A stretch of DNA of 64,000 nucleotides from Peribacillus sp. ACCC06369. GTDB lineage: Bacteria; Bacillota; Bacilli; Bacillales; DSM-1321. The position numbers were made by a program, and so were the translations under genes. How positions within the stretch are numbered: position 1 is the stretch's first letter; each line of letters opens with the position of its first letter. A model generated the notes under the pieces. It searched no databases and had not been told where the DNA came from. It saw only the letters and a program-made list of their open reading frames with translations. Positions 1 through 8,792 of the stretch are shown piece after piece. Location: the NCBI RefSeq assembly GCF_030348945.1, contig NZ_JAUCEN010000002.1:1984001-2048000 (forward strand), read 5' to 3'.

Positions 1-698
1 CAGCCCCGCTCCCTATGGAGATCATTCATCAGTTCGAAACAAAATTAGGCGTTTCGATATCGGAAGGATTCGGAATGTCGGAAACTTCACCTACAAGCCA
101 CCGCAATCCAGTTACAGGACAAAAAAAGCCAGGAAGTATCGGAGTTCCATACCCTAATACCGATGCCAAAATCGTTGATCTGAAAACAGGCATTGATGAA
201 TTGCCAACCGGCGAAATAGGCGAACTGCTCATTAAAGGCCCGCAAGTAATGAAGGGATATTGGAAAAATTCAGAGGAAACGGCAACGGCATTGCGGGACG
301 GATGGCTATACACCGGGGATATCGCGAAGATGGATGAGGATGGATATTTTTATATAGTGGGCAGGAAGAAAGATATGATCATTGCAAGCGGCTATAATGT
401 CTATCCAAACGAAGTCGAAGATATTATTTATGAGCATCCAGCCGTGAAAGAGACATGTGTATATGGTGTGCCGGATACATACCGTGGGGAAATGGTAAAA
501 GCGGCCATAGTCTTAAAGAAAGGAAAGTCTGTCTCAGAGAAGGAAATCAGTGAGTTTTGCCTGCAGCGATTGGCCAGATTTAAAGTGCCGCGAAGATTTG
601 AGTTCAGGGAACAGCTGCCGAAATCAGCTGTAGGGAAAGTTTTACGGCGATTATTATTTGAAGAAGAAACTCGGAGCCCCACTGTCGGGGAGAGATAA
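1..698 (+). CDS. Long-chain acyl-CoA synthetase, C-terminal part (partial)
   Basis: This is the C-terminal part of an ANL-superfamily AMP-forming acyl-CoA ligase, which activates a fatty or aryl acid to its CoA thioester through an acyl-adenylate. The frame is open to the window edge, so the N-terminus lies outside. Visible motifs are [11 protein letters not shown] (adenine/acyl pocket), [20 protein letters not shown] (the A8 hinge region, with the ATP-ribose aspartate in TGD), [20 protein letters not shown], and a C-terminal [11 protein letters not shown] containing the catalytic lysine. The substrate chain length cannot be read. A hairpin terminator follows at once, so this is the last gene of its unit. 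Confidence 0.9.
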   Translation, partial: APLPMEIIHQFETKLGVSISEGFGMSETSPTSHRNPVTGQKKPGSIGVPYPNTDAKIVDLKTGIDELPTGEIGELLIKGPQVMKGYWKNSEETATALRDGWLYTGDIAKMDEDGYFYIVGRKKDMIIASGYNVYPNEVEDIIYEHPAVKETCVYGVPDTYRGEMVKAAIVLKKGKSVSEKEISEFCLQRLARFKVPRRFEFREQLPKSAVGKVLRRLLFEEETRSPTVGER

Positions 699-730
699 GC
701 ATATCTGTTATAGAATGAGAGTTCGTATGG

Positions 731-782
731 AACCCTAATAAGGGAAAGCTTTTTTCGAAGTTCCCCTTATATAGGGTTTTTT
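731..782 (+). terminator. Rho-independent terminator after acyl-CoA synthetase
   Basis: AACCCTAATAAGGGAA pairs with the near-complement TTCCCCTTATATAGGGTT and is followed by a T run. It sits 33 bases after the stop codon. Confidence 0.75.
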
Positions 783-796
783 ACTAGTCTATAAAA

Positions 797-1594
797 CTAC
801 TTTCCATTTAGGGGGATTTCAAATGAAGTCCCATCCACCAATAATTCGTGAGACTCTCCATCTGCTATATCATCGGTAGTGAATGAAAAGGAATCGAGCC
901 CTTTGAATTTTTCATCAGGATCAACTAATAAGCCAATTGTGCCTTTTCTAGTTTCTCCGGGCTGGTAATCTGATCGACTTACTTTTTTTTTCCCCATAAA
1001 AGTATCCCCGGAGTGGATGAAATTTTTAGAAGGCACATTATATGTAAGATCATCATTGAAAGTAACTTGCTCCATGCTGAAGAACTGAAGTTCCTCCGAA
1101 TCTTTATTTTCCACAGAATAAGTGATCTCCAGATAAGAAACCTCTTCACCAATATCCGTTTTAGACAACACAGTCTGTTGGTCGATTTCCTCCATGGATA
1201 AATTCTCTTTATAGTATATCGAATAAGCTTCTTCAAAGCTCAAACCAGTATAGGACTTGAGCTCCTCCTTTACTTCATCTGTGAGTGAAGATAATTGAAT
1301 TCTGCGGATATCGTTGATTGTAATGACCATGGGAGCCAATTCAAATGACTCATTTATAGACTTCGTTTCTAGTAATGTGAATGTTCCCCAATCTTTTTGG
1401 CGGACCTTATCTCCGACTTTTTCAAGCTTGGTCCCGCCATATTCCTGAACCTCAGGAATTTTGGCCCCCTTGGCTTCTGCATTTTTCCTTTTTTCCGTTT
1501 TATTATCGCTGTCGATATAATTGAAGGCTATTACACATAAAAAAATAAGCAATAATCCAACAATTGTTGAAATAATCCATCTTTTACGGATAAT
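797..1594 (-). CDS. Membrane-anchored protein of unknown function (probable ATT start)
   Basis: A protein of about 265 residues with one N-terminal hydrophobic segment just after an IIRKRW basic start, then a soluble part: a signal-anchored extracellular protein. The body is acidic and rich in beta-type segments, loosely like DUF4352/DUF5067 immunoglobulin-like lipoproteins, but there is no lipobox cysteine. The first ordinary start codon in frame is TTG at 1552, which has no ribosome site and would cut into the membrane segment. An AAGGAG site lies 6 bases before an in-frame ATT at 1594, right after a stop codon, so ATT initiation is preferred. The fold assignment is a guess. Confidence 0.6.
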   Translation of the reverse strand: MIRKRWIISTIVGLLLIFLCVIAFNYIDSDNKTEKRKNAEAKGAKIPEVQEYGGTKLEKVGDKVRQKDWGTFTLLETKSINESFELAPMVITINDIRRIQLSSLTDEVKEELKSYTGLSFEEAYSIYYKENLSMEEIDQQTVLSKTDIGEEVSYLEITYSVENKDSEELQFFSMEQVTFNDDLTYNVPSKNFIHSGDTFMGKKKVSRSDYQPGETRKGTIGLLVDPDEKFKGLDSFSFTTDDIADGESHELLVDGTSFEIPLNGK

Positions 1595-2137
1595 TCATCA
1601 CTCCTTGTCTTAAACCATTGAAGTCATAAACAATAATATACCATTTTTTTCGTAAATGAAGGAAAGAGTACCTCCATATTGACCCTTTTAATTACTAGAA
1701 CAATTGACATGTTACCTGTTCCTTTCACAGAAAGGATGGAGAGAGAAAAAATGCTTGTTTTTTCATTTGCTCGCCCAAATAATCAATGTTTCCTGTCCAT
1801 GATGATATCTCAGCTACAGTACAAGCCATTTTATATTAAAGTCATATCATATTAGGAAAGAGAAACTGAAGACATGCTTGGTAAAGGGATCCATGGATGA
1901 AGAAAATGACTTACGAACGACAAATAGATAGGTCCTTACTTATTTAAATTTCTTTGCCGTTTCGTGAAACTGCTGCTATTGCTCTTTCCTGGACATTATT
2001 TTTGCTTTCTCAGCATTCAGGAATGGGGTTTCCAACACTAAATCTTTTGCTTATTATTAATTCTTCTATGTACTTGTTTTTTCATCTCCCTGGAATCCAT
2101 CTTCTAGTAAAAAAATTAAAAAGGAGACGTTTAGGGA
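1595..2137. other. Mostly non-coding stretch
   Basis: A 34-codon frame with a GGAGAGAG site (1751-1855) and a hydrophobic frame without a ribosome site (1954-2151, which could encode a roughly 65-residue membrane peptide ending in KKLKRRR) are the only coding-like pieces. Neither is convincing. Confidence 0.4.
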
Positions 2138-2710
2138 ATGTGGCCAATTAACAATGGTAAGGAACGGATACATCAGCCGAATAAAAGTAAAATGCTGTCC
2201 CGGCAAGAGATAAAGGCCATTGAGTCCTGGATATCTCAAATGGGGCCATTTCAATTTTATAAAACCGTAATACAAAATGTGTCTACTGCTAGAAAAACGC
2301 TAAAGTTCAAGTATAAAATGGTTGGACATGGATTTAACCGGGTCGTCTTTGATTTAAATAATGGCTATATATTAAAAATTGCATTGTCAGAAGTAGGATT
2401 AATAAGCACTGCAAATGAAGCCTATATTTATAATAACTGTAATGAGGAAGTCAAAAAGTATTTATGTCCGGTTAAGGAGTATGGAACTGGCTGGATCATC
2501 ATGAAGAAGATGGACATTAATATGCCACGTGCAATCATGGAATATCCGAAACTTATCAAGTTGGAACTAAAGTTTCTAAAGTACGGTATCATTCCAATAG
2601 ATTTGCGTTTTGCTAATGTCGGTTTTACCGAGAATGATGAAATGGTTGTCATTGATTACGGTCTCTTCACCATGGATCTAAATAGTCCTGTGCTGCGTTG
2701 GTTAGTTTGA
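2138..2710 (+). CDS. Small protein-kinase-like protein
   Basis: 190 residues. The order of motifs matches a minimal kinase fold: a glycine-rich loop GHGFNRVVF (residues 63-71), an invariant-type lysine in YILKIALS (K80), a possible helix-C glutamate in NEAYIY (E94), a catalytic-loop-like DLRFANVGF (D155, N160), and VVIDYG in place of DFG (D173). It is shorter than true Ser/Thr kinases (about 250 residues) and lacks the C-lobe after DYG, as in phage- or WaaP-type kinase-like proteins. The ribosome site is AAGGAGA upstream. Substrate and activity are unknown. No gene neighbour helps. Confidence 0.65.
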   Translation: MWPINNGKERIHQPNKSKMLSRQEIKAIESWISQMGPFQFYKTVIQNVSTARKTLKFKYKMVGHGFNRVVFDLNNGYILKIALSEVGLISTANEAYIYNNCNEEVKKYLCPVKEYGTGWIIMKKMDINMPRAIMEYPKLIKLELKFLKYGIIPIDLRFANVGFTENDEMVVIDYGLFTMDLNSPVLRWLV

Positions 2711-2944
2711 TGATGGTTCTATCCATAGACACAAGATAACAAAGGTAGTTAAATTAAATGGTGGTTTGCTCTATAAATCAAATCTGTTTGTAGCAAAAAA
2801 AAAGGAACTGGCTTTAACATTACAAATCTTGCGAAGAAACAGCAGTCTATAAAAAGATATAGAAAAATTGTTAAAGACCTAAAAAAAGATTGATTGCTTA
2901 TATTAATTGACATTAGTAGTTTCAGAATCAATATAAAAAAAGCA

Positions 2945-2967
2945 AAACAAGAGATCTCCTCTTGTTT
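2945..2967. repeat. Hairpin copy 1 flanking the IS1182-type relic
   Basis: AAACAAGAG...CTCTTGTTT is a terminator-like palindrome. It recurs at 3275-3297 on the other side of the relic (two differences), as expected for a target-site duplication. Confidence 0.65.
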
Positions 2968-3274
2968 CAGACTGTAGACCAACTCGAAGGAAAGCGAGTT
3001 AGCCTGCAGTTTTTTTATTTAAAAACGTTTAAGTTGTTTTCAGAAATTCCTCCCTTCCTCCGACGGTCTGCCAAGACTCCTCGCCGCAAGCGTCTTTGGT
3101 GTCTCGGCTAGCCAGTTATTCGGAAGGAGGGTCGCAAATTTCTTCAATCCAGTGAGGGTTTCATAAAAACCATGGAGTATAACTAAGTCTCGTTTTAAAG
3201 TTATGGTATTCATTCCCTCGAAAAATTCTGAAAGGGATTGAGACCAATCCGAACCTCATTTTGTCGATAAACTC
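2968..3274. mobile_element. Internally deleted IS1182-type element (MITE-like relic)
   Basis: The left end CAGACTGTAGAC matches the right end of the intact IS1182-family element at 48993 (CAGACTGTAGACAAACTCG, read inward). The right end reads TTTTGTCGATAAACTC, which resembles the inverted partner. Only about 307 bp remain, with no transposase. The interior holds a GC-rich hairpin-forming block at about 3040-3130. Two copies of a terminator hairpin flank the element. Confidence 0.55.
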
Positions 3275-3300
3275 AAACAAGAGATTTCCGCTTGTTTTTT
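3275..3300 (+). terminator. Hairpin copy 2 with T run
   Basis: AAACAAGAG / CTTGTTT stem followed by TTTTTT. It duplicates 2945-2967. Confidence 0.55.
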
Positions 3301-3740
3301 AATTTACAACTAATATCTTTATACCATTTCGCCGAGAACATATAGTGAGGTAATGAAAAAGGTTTTTACTTTAACAAGTAGGATGTTGTAAACAAATAAC
3401 AATATATTTAAGTGAAGACCTCGCTAGAATATTTTAGGTTAAAGTTTGCAGAGAGTAGTGGTGGATTGTTAAATGGGGGGATGGGTAATTAGAAGTTGGG
3501 GCTAAGAATGACGAGTTCCTTATTCAATCTTCAGATACAGTTGTAGATAAATATATAAAATATCTTAGAAAGGCTATACGATTAGAGGAACTGGAAAAGA
3601 TCTTATAGTTTGTTGAAGGGATAGAAGATGGAAAGGTTATGGTAAAAAGAAAAAGTAAACAAACTAGAAAAACGGTCTGATATAGTCATCTTATAGTTGG
3701 ATTTGCTTATTAGAGGAACGCTTGCTTTACTACAATAATG

Positions 3741-3797
3741 AAGGTTGCTGAGGCAGCCTTTTTTCTCATGTCACTAACGGGGCAGTTAGTTGAAGAA
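3741..3797. repeat. Dispersed palindromic repeat, copy 1
   Basis: A GGTTGCTGaGGCAGCC hairpin with a T run, followed by the core CACTAACGGGGCAGTTAGTT and then GAAGAA. Confidence 0.7.
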
Positions 3798-3925
3798 AAA
3801 TTTTATATCTGTGTTCAACAATCGGGCCATATTCTTGAATAAGAAGTAAAACCTTCTTTGCAGGATATCCATTATTTTGTAACGAATTACTAGAAGAATT
3901 TTATATAAGAAGAAGGAGGATTATA

Positions 3926-4813
3926 GTGGAGATAAATATTGACGAATACGAACTTCTTGACAAAGATTCTGGCCCTTATGGAATAACTACGGGAAAAGAT
4001 GGTGCGCTATGGTTTACACAACATAAAGCAAATCAAATTGGTCGAATGACTGTTAACGGTGAAGTTACTCATTTCGTTGTTCCTACACCTGATGCAGGTG
4101 TCCTATCTATAACCTCCACAACTCAGGGTGATATATGGTTCACGGAAAATAGGGCGAATAAAATTGGAAAACTGACAGTAACAGGTGAAATCATCGAATA
4201 TACTCTCCCGAGTCCAAATTCAGCACCTTTTGGAATAACTGAAGGACACAATGGAGACATTTGGTTTACCGAAATGAATGGAAATAGAATAGGGCGAATT
4301 TTACCATCAGGTGAAATTATTCAGTATGATTTACCGAGTCCTTGCTCCTATCCCTCTTTTATTGTTGCTGGACCTGACGGTGCCATGTGGTTTACAGAGA
4401 ATCAGAGTAATCAAATTGGTCGGATTACGATGCTCGGAGAAGTGACTAATTACACTTTGCCAACAAAACATGCTGGTCCTGTAGGTATTACAAGTGGACC
4501 GGACGATGCACTCTGGTTTGTGGAAATTAACGGAAATAAAATCGGTCGAATTACTACCTCTGGAACAATAAGTGAATACTCCATCCCTACTGCAAATGCT
4601 CGCCCACACGCAATAGTAACGGGTCCTGACCGTGCTTTATGGTTCACTGAATGGGGAAGAAATCAAATTGGCCGAATTTCAATGCAAGGTGAAATTACGG
4701 AATATCTAATTCCTACACAAAATGCGGAGCCACATGGAATTATATTAGGACCTGACGGTGCCATTTGGTTCGCTGAGGAATGCAATAAAATAGGTCGGCT
4801 AAGTGTATTATAA
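3926..4813 (+). CDS. vgb: Virginiamycin B lyase (streptogramin B resistance)
   Basis: 295 residues built as a seven-bladed beta-propeller from repeats of the form GITxGxDGALWFTExxxNxIGR. Vgb linearises type B streptogramins by cleaving the ester bond through an elimination needing Mg2+. The residues known in the staphylococcal enzyme fall at the same numbers here: H228 (RPHAI), E268 and H270 (NAEPHGI) and E284 (WFAEE), so the enzyme should be active. The GTG start at 3926 is set by AAGGAGG 6 bases upstream. A vat-type acetyltransferase gene follows directly, as in plasmid vat-vgb cassettes, although here no plasmid or transposon frame is visible. Confidence 0.93.
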   Translation: MEINIDEYELLDKDSGPYGITTGKDGALWFTQHKANQIGRMTVNGEVTHFVVPTPDAGVLSITSTTQGDIWFTENRANKIGKLTVTGEIIEYTLPSPNSAPFGITEGHNGDIWFTEMNGNRIGRILPSGEIIQYDLPSPCSYPSFIVAGPDGAMWFTENQSNQIGRITMLGEVTNYTLPTKHAGPVGITSGPDDALWFVEINGNKIGRITTSGTISEYSIPTANARPHAIVTGPDRALWFTEWGRNQIGRISMQGEITEYLIPTQNAEPHGIILGPDGAIWFAEECNKIGRLSVL

Positions 4814-4838
4814 AATTCCTGAAAGGCAGTGGATATCC

Positions 4839-5491
4839 ATGGAATCAAATAGGCAACATGGGCCAAATCCTAAAGATAAATATCCGATTAAAGGAAATTG
4901 CGTTGTGCAATTTATAAAAAATACAATTACTAGACCAAACATTATTGTGGGTGAATACTCGTATTACGATGCAAGAAATGGTGAAACCTTTGAGGATCAA
5001 GTGTTATATCACTACGAATTCTTCGGTGACCGACTTGTCATTGGCAAATTTTGTGCAATAGCACCTGGTGTAACGTTTATTATGAATGGAGCTAATCATA
5101 GAATGGATGGTTTTTCGTCCTACCATTCAATATTTTCGGACACGGTTGGGGGAAATATACACCAACATTAGATCAGTTGCCGTTTAAAGGTGATACCATA
5201 ATTGGAAATGACGTTTGGATTGGAATGGATACGGTCATAATGCCTGGAATAAAAATAGGGGATGGTGCAATTGTCGCGGCCAAATCGGTTATTACCAAAG
5301 ATGTGGAACCTTACACTATCGTTGGAGGAAATCCTGTAAAGCACCTTAAAAACCGTTTCTCAGAAGAAATCATTAACGAATTACTGGAAATTAAATGGTG
5401 GGATTTGGATATTGATATCATTTCTGCTCATATAGATGTGATAGTAAATGGAGACATGGAGAATCTAAGAAATTTAAAAAATAAAATATGA
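4839..5491 (+). pseudogene. vat: Streptogramin A acetyltransferase, frameshifted
   Basis: This is a hexapeptide-repeat (left-handed beta-helix) xenobiotic acetyltransferase of the Vat family, which would O-acetylate group A streptogramins. The first frame (4839-5171) contains [28 protein letters not shown] and the catalytic histidine in [10 protein letters not shown] (H87). The second frame, from about 5125 to 5491, resumes with [31 protein letters not shown] and [12 protein letters not shown]. The shift lies near 5120-5130 (TAC CAT TC), where one extra C would restore a full-length protein of about 216 residues. Either a true mutation or a sequencing error is possible. It lies 25 bases after vgb, probably in the same transcript. 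Confidence 0.85.
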
Positions 5492-5673
5492 CAAAGTGAA
5501 GAACTTCAGAGAATCCGCGTTCGGCAGAAAAAGAAATATGTTTCTGGTTCCAAAAACGGGGGCAATTGTTGCATAATTAAATCCCAATTTCTTATTACTA
5601 TCACTGAGAAATTGTTTTTTTGATACTGGAATATCCTTAACGTTGTAAATCAGTGTTGTCGGAACCCCTTTAT

Positions 5674-5702
5674 GCAACTTACGGGGCAGGATAGTTCAAG
5701 AA
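5674..5702. repeat. Dispersed palindromic repeat, copy 2
   Basis: GCAACTTACGGGGCAGGATAGTT followed by CAAGAA: a slightly diverged core without an adjoining terminator hairpin. Confidence 0.6.
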
Positions 5703-5748
5703 CACATGTTGCTGAATATGGTGAAATGAATAAAAAGGGAGGGGCGTT

Positions 5749-6006
5749 ATGAAGGTGGTTCTTCAAGCAATTATAGGTTCATTTTCTCTTCATGTAATCT
5801 ATGTAGTCGTTGTGATGTTAGTCGGTTATATTAGAACAAAAAACTATAAACCAGATGTAAAGAGTGCATGGGATAAAGTAGAAACCCTTCAAAACGAGAT
5901 AGAGTTTGTGAGTGTTACGCCATCTCATTTTTATGTACTTTCATTTTTAGGAGTATCTGTAATATGTGGAATAGTAATTTTATCGTATGAAAAGTTAATG
6001 AACTAA
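5749..6006 (+). CDS. Small two-helix membrane protein, unknown
   Basis: 85 residues: one transmembrane segment near residues 5-27 (IIGSFSLHVIYVVVVMLVGY), a hydrophilic middle (KSAWDKVETLQNEIEF), and a second segment near 60-80 (FYVLSFLGVSVICGIVIL). The ribosome site AAAGGGAGGGG is clear. The stop codon runs into copy 3 of the dispersed palindromic repeat. I do not recognise the family. Confidence 0.65.
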   Translation: MKVVLQAIIGSFSLHVIYVVVVMLVGYIRTKNYKPDVKSAWDKVETLQNEIEFVSVTPSHFYVLSFLGVSVICGIVILSYEKLMN

Positions 6007-6092
6007 CAGATGCTTAACTTTAATAAGAGAGTTGCTTTGGCAGCTCCTTTTCTTGTGCAACAAACGGGGCAGCATTCCTGTAATAACTGAAG
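6001..6092. repeat. Dispersed palindromic repeat, copy 3
   Basis: AACTAACAGATGCTTAACTT, a GTTGCTTTGGCAGC hairpin with a T-rich tail, then CAACAAACGGGGCAG. It starts inside the stop codon of the upstream gene. Confidence 0.65.
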
Positions 6093-6302
6093 AAGTTGAT
6101 ATGATCCAGTTTTTTCGATAGAAAGGGCCTTTTAAATTCCATTCATTTTAAAAGAAAAAATGGTAAAGTTAGGGGAGGATAGATGTTGTCAAACCGACCC
6201 TCTCCAACAGGACATGGCTCCGCATATGAATAATGGAAGATAACAGTAAATGTAAGATTTAGAAAGAACTTCACAAAAAGGCTTTGCAGAGGAGGAGTAC
6301 AT

Positions 6303-7130
6303 TTGGGAGATTACTTATCAATCAGTGAAATGGCTTCCATTCACAGTATCTCAAGGCAAACACTCATTTATTACGATAAGATCGAATTATTTAAACCTGT
6401 ACATATTGATGAACATGGTTATCGATATTATAGTGCAATTCAGATTCCATTTCTAAGGGAAATTTGCTTTTTGAAGTCGATTGGCATCAAACTGAATGAT
6501 ATTAAACACCATATAGGAAATCGGAATTTAACCACTGCCATGTCACTTTTGGAATTTCACCAAGAATTCATAGATAAAGAAATAAACTCCTTGATGAATA
6601 CACGTACATTTATTCAACAGAGATTAATGAAATATTCAGAAGCAAAAAATATTAAAAGTGAATTGGATAAACCTATTATTGAAGAATTTCCTGAAAGGGA
6701 TATCTTGTTTATACCATTTGAAAATAAATTGTGCCGTGAAGAATTACATTTAACGCTGATGAAAGCTTGGAATGTATTAAGTAAACATGAGATGCTTCCG
6801 TCCGAGGGATTCGGCACGGTTATTTTAAAGGATAAGCTTGGAACGGATGATGTTTTCGAGGGTGCGGGAATATATACTTCATTACCTTTTATAGATCCTG
6901 ATATGGATAACATGATGACTTTGCCTGCTGGGCAATATGCGTGTGTGTATAAATATGGAATGCCATATAACATTGAGTTTTTAAATGAATTGGTTCAATG
7001 GATCAGTGAAAATCAGTATAGAATTGTAGGGGACGTCGTGGACGCTTGCTTATTGGATACGACCTTTTACGAGAATGATAATAGTGTTGATTTTTGTCAG
7101 CTGCAAATCCCTGTAGAGAAAATTACTTGA
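6303..7130 (+). CDS. MerR-family regulator with GyrI-like effector domain (BmrR type)
   Basis: 275 residues. Residues 3-75 form a MerR winged helix (SISEMASIHSISRQTLIYYD, HGYRYYSAIQ). A coiled-coil dimerisation helix follows, then a C-terminal effector-binding domain of the BmrR/GyrI kind from about residue 120. It has no metal-binding cysteine pattern, so an organic ligand is expected. The start is TTG at 6303 with a GGAGGAG site. The ubiD gene downstream has a promoter with the 19-base spacer typical of MerR-activated promoters, so this protein probably senses an aromatic compound and controls the catabolic genes. That link is inferred. Confidence 0.85.
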   Translation: MGDYLSISEMASIHSISRQTLIYYDKIELFKPVHIDEHGYRYYSAIQIPFLREICFLKSIGIKLNDIKHHIGNRNLTTAMSLLEFHQEFIDKEINSLMNTRTFIQQRLMKYSEAKNIKSELDKPIIEEFPERDILFIPFENKLCREELHLTLMKAWNVLSKHEMLPSEGFGTVILKDKLGTDDVFEGAGIYTSLPFIDPDMDNMMTLPAGQYACVYKYGMPYNIEFLNELVQWISENQYRIVGDVVDACLLDTTFYENDNSVDFCQLQIPVEKIT

Positions 7131-7145
7131 ATTTTCAAATATCCA

Positions 7146-7176
7146 TTGACTGTATAGTAGAAATACACTTTAGAAT
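7146..7176 (+). promoter_or_regulatory. MerR-type promoter with 19-bp spacer before ubiD
   Basis: -35 TTGACT (7146-7151), a 19-base spacer holding GTAT...ATAC dyad halves, and -10 TAGAAT (7171-7176). Overlong spacers are the hallmark of MerR-activated promoters, and a MerR-family gene ends just upstream. Confidence 0.6.
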
Positions 7177-7260
7177 ATCATTTGTAACCGATAACATTAA
7201 GGTTATTTGAAATTGATTGATACATAGGATACTGATCATAAAGTGATAGGGGGATTTTTT

Positions 7261-8748
7261 ATGGCTGAAAAAATGAATAAAGTGACAGATTTACGTTCTG
7301 CCTTGGAACTATTGAAGTCCATTCCAGGACAATTGATTGAAACGGATGAACCAGTCGATCCTCATGCTGAATTATCTGGGGTTTATCGTCATGTCGGGGC
7401 TGGCGGAACAGTAATGCGTCCAACAAAAATCGGACCTGCCATGGTTTTCAAACATGTATTGGGTCACGAAGATTCAAGCGTGGTGATCGGACTTTTAGCC
7501 AGCCGGGAAAGAGTCGGACTCATGCTGGATACAAAACCGGATAGACTCGGGTTCCTTTTAAATGAAGCTGTAAAAAATCCAATTGATCCAATAACCATTT
7601 CAAATGATAAAGCGAAAGCTCAAGAAGTGGTTCACTATGCGGATGATCCGGATTTCGATATCAGAAAATTAATTCCTGCGCCTACGAATACAGAGGAAGA
7701 TGCAGGCCCGTATATCACCATTGGCATGTGCTATGCCTCCGATTCAGAAACAGGTGAATCTGATATTACGATACATCGTTTATGTTTACAAAGTAAAGAT
7801 GAGATGTCCATGTATTTTGTTCCTGGCCGCCATTTGGAAGTTTTTCGTGAAAAGGCTGAAAAAGCAGGGAAACCATTACCTATTTCCATTAGTATCGGTG
7901 TTGATCCTGCTATTGAAATCGCTGCTTGTTTTGAAGCACCTACGACCCCCCTTGGCTTTAATGAGTTGAGTGTTGCAGGGGCGATCAGGAAAGAAGCGGT
8001 TGAATTGGTCCAATGCTTGACCATTGATGAAAAAGCCATAGCGAATGCTGAATATGTAATAGAAGGGGAATTGGTTCCTGGAGTGCGTGTTCGGGAAGAT
8101 CAAAACACCAATACCGGAAAAGCAATGCCGGAATTCCCAGGTTATACAGGTTCAGCTGTTGCGGAACTGCCTCTAATCAAAGTGAAAGCTGTAACGCATC
8201 GTGTCAATCCAATCATGCAAACAGTTATTGGTCCAAGTGAAGAACATGTGAATATGGCTGGCATTCCAACTGAAGCAAGCATTCTTCAAATGGTGGAAAA
8301 GGCCATGCCAGGCAAGTTATTGAATGTTTATGCCCATACTTCTGGTGGTGGTAAATACATGGCTGTTCTTCAATTCAAGAAAAGTCAGCCGAGTGATGAA
8401 GGACGACAAAGACAAGCTGCACTGTTGGCTTTCTCTGCCTTTTCTGAACTAAAGCATGTATTCATAGTGGATGAAGATGTGGATCCATTCGATAGTAATG
8501 ATGTTTTGTGGGCGTTAAATACTCGTTATCAAGGTGATGTTGATACGGTTTTCATTCCTGGAGTGCGCTGTCACCCGTTAGATCCTTCACAAGATCCCGC
8601 ATACAGCCCTACCATTCAGGAAAAGGGGATTTCCTGTAAGACCATTTTTGACTGTACAGTACCGTTTCATTTAAAAGAGGAATTTAAAAGGTCTGAATTT
8701 AAAGAGGTAGATCCAAGGCGGTTCGTTCCTGGTTTTTCCAATGTATAA
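7261..8748 (+). CDS. UbiD-family aromatic acid decarboxylase
   Basis: 495 residues from ATG 7261, chosen because AGGGGG precedes it at the right spacing; an upstream in-frame GTG at 7243 lies before that site. UbiD enzymes use prenylated FMN plus a metal for reversible non-oxidative (de)carboxylation of aromatic acids. Family signs include the central DAGPYITIGMCYA, ITIHRL and MYFVPGRHLE, and the C-terminal VDEDVDPFDSNDVLWAL and FIPGVRCHPLDPSQDP. The partner flavin prenyltransferase gene follows at 8793. With catechol-cleavage genes downstream, a dihydroxybenzoate such as protocatechuate is a plausible substrate, giving catechol. The substrate is inferred, not read. Confidence 0.88.
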   Translation: MAEKMNKVTDLRSALELLKSIPGQLIETDEPVDPHAELSGVYRHVGAGGTVMRPTKIGPAMVFKHVLGHEDSSVVIGLLASRERVGLMLDTKPDRLGFLLNEAVKNPIDPITISNDKAKAQEVVHYADDPDFDIRKLIPAPTNTEEDAGPYITIGMCYASDSETGESDITIHRLCLQSKDEMSMYFVPGRHLEVFREKAEKAGKPLPISISIGVDPAIEIAACFEAPTTPLGFNELSVAGAIRKEAVELVQCLTIDEKAIANAEYVIEGELVPGVRVREDQNTNTGKAMPEFPGYTGSAVAELPLIKVKAVTHRVNPIMQTVIGPSEEHVNMAGIPTEASILQMVEKAMPGKLLNVYAHTSGGGKYMAVLQFKKSQPSDEGRQRQAALLAFSAFSELKHVFIVDEDVDPFDSNDVLWALNTRYQGDVDTVFIPGVRCHPLDPSQDPAYSPTIQEKGISCKTIFDCTVPFHLKEEFKRSEFKEVDPRRFVPGFSNV

Positions 8749-8792
8749 GTTCTCGTTTCGATACAAGGACCAATGAATAAGGAGGGGAATTA

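Larger units (their letters stand above)
2711..3925. other. 1.2-kb intergenic region with mobile-element relic and decayed coding
   Basis: It holds a decayed IS1182-type element at 2968-3274 (separate entry), an apparent gene remnant around 3499-3680 (residues VGAKNDEFLIQSSD, then a TAG, then FVEGIEDGKVMVKR in the same frame), and one copy of the dispersed palindromic repeat at 3741-3797. No intact gene was seen. Confidence 0.6.

Noticed and set aside
1751..1855. 34-codon frame with a fair ribosome site (MLVFSFARPNNQCFLSMM)
   Set aside because: Short, no recognisable feature and no supporting neighbour; listed only in the intergenic note.
5177..5491. A separate hexapeptide acetyltransferase gene starting at 5177
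   Set aside because: It is the continuation of the frameshifted vat gene; the residues before its ATG ([15 protein letters not shown]) belong to Vat.
5474..5677. 67-codon minus-strand frame behind vat
   Set aside because: Overlaps the vat end and has no ribosome site or recognisable motif.
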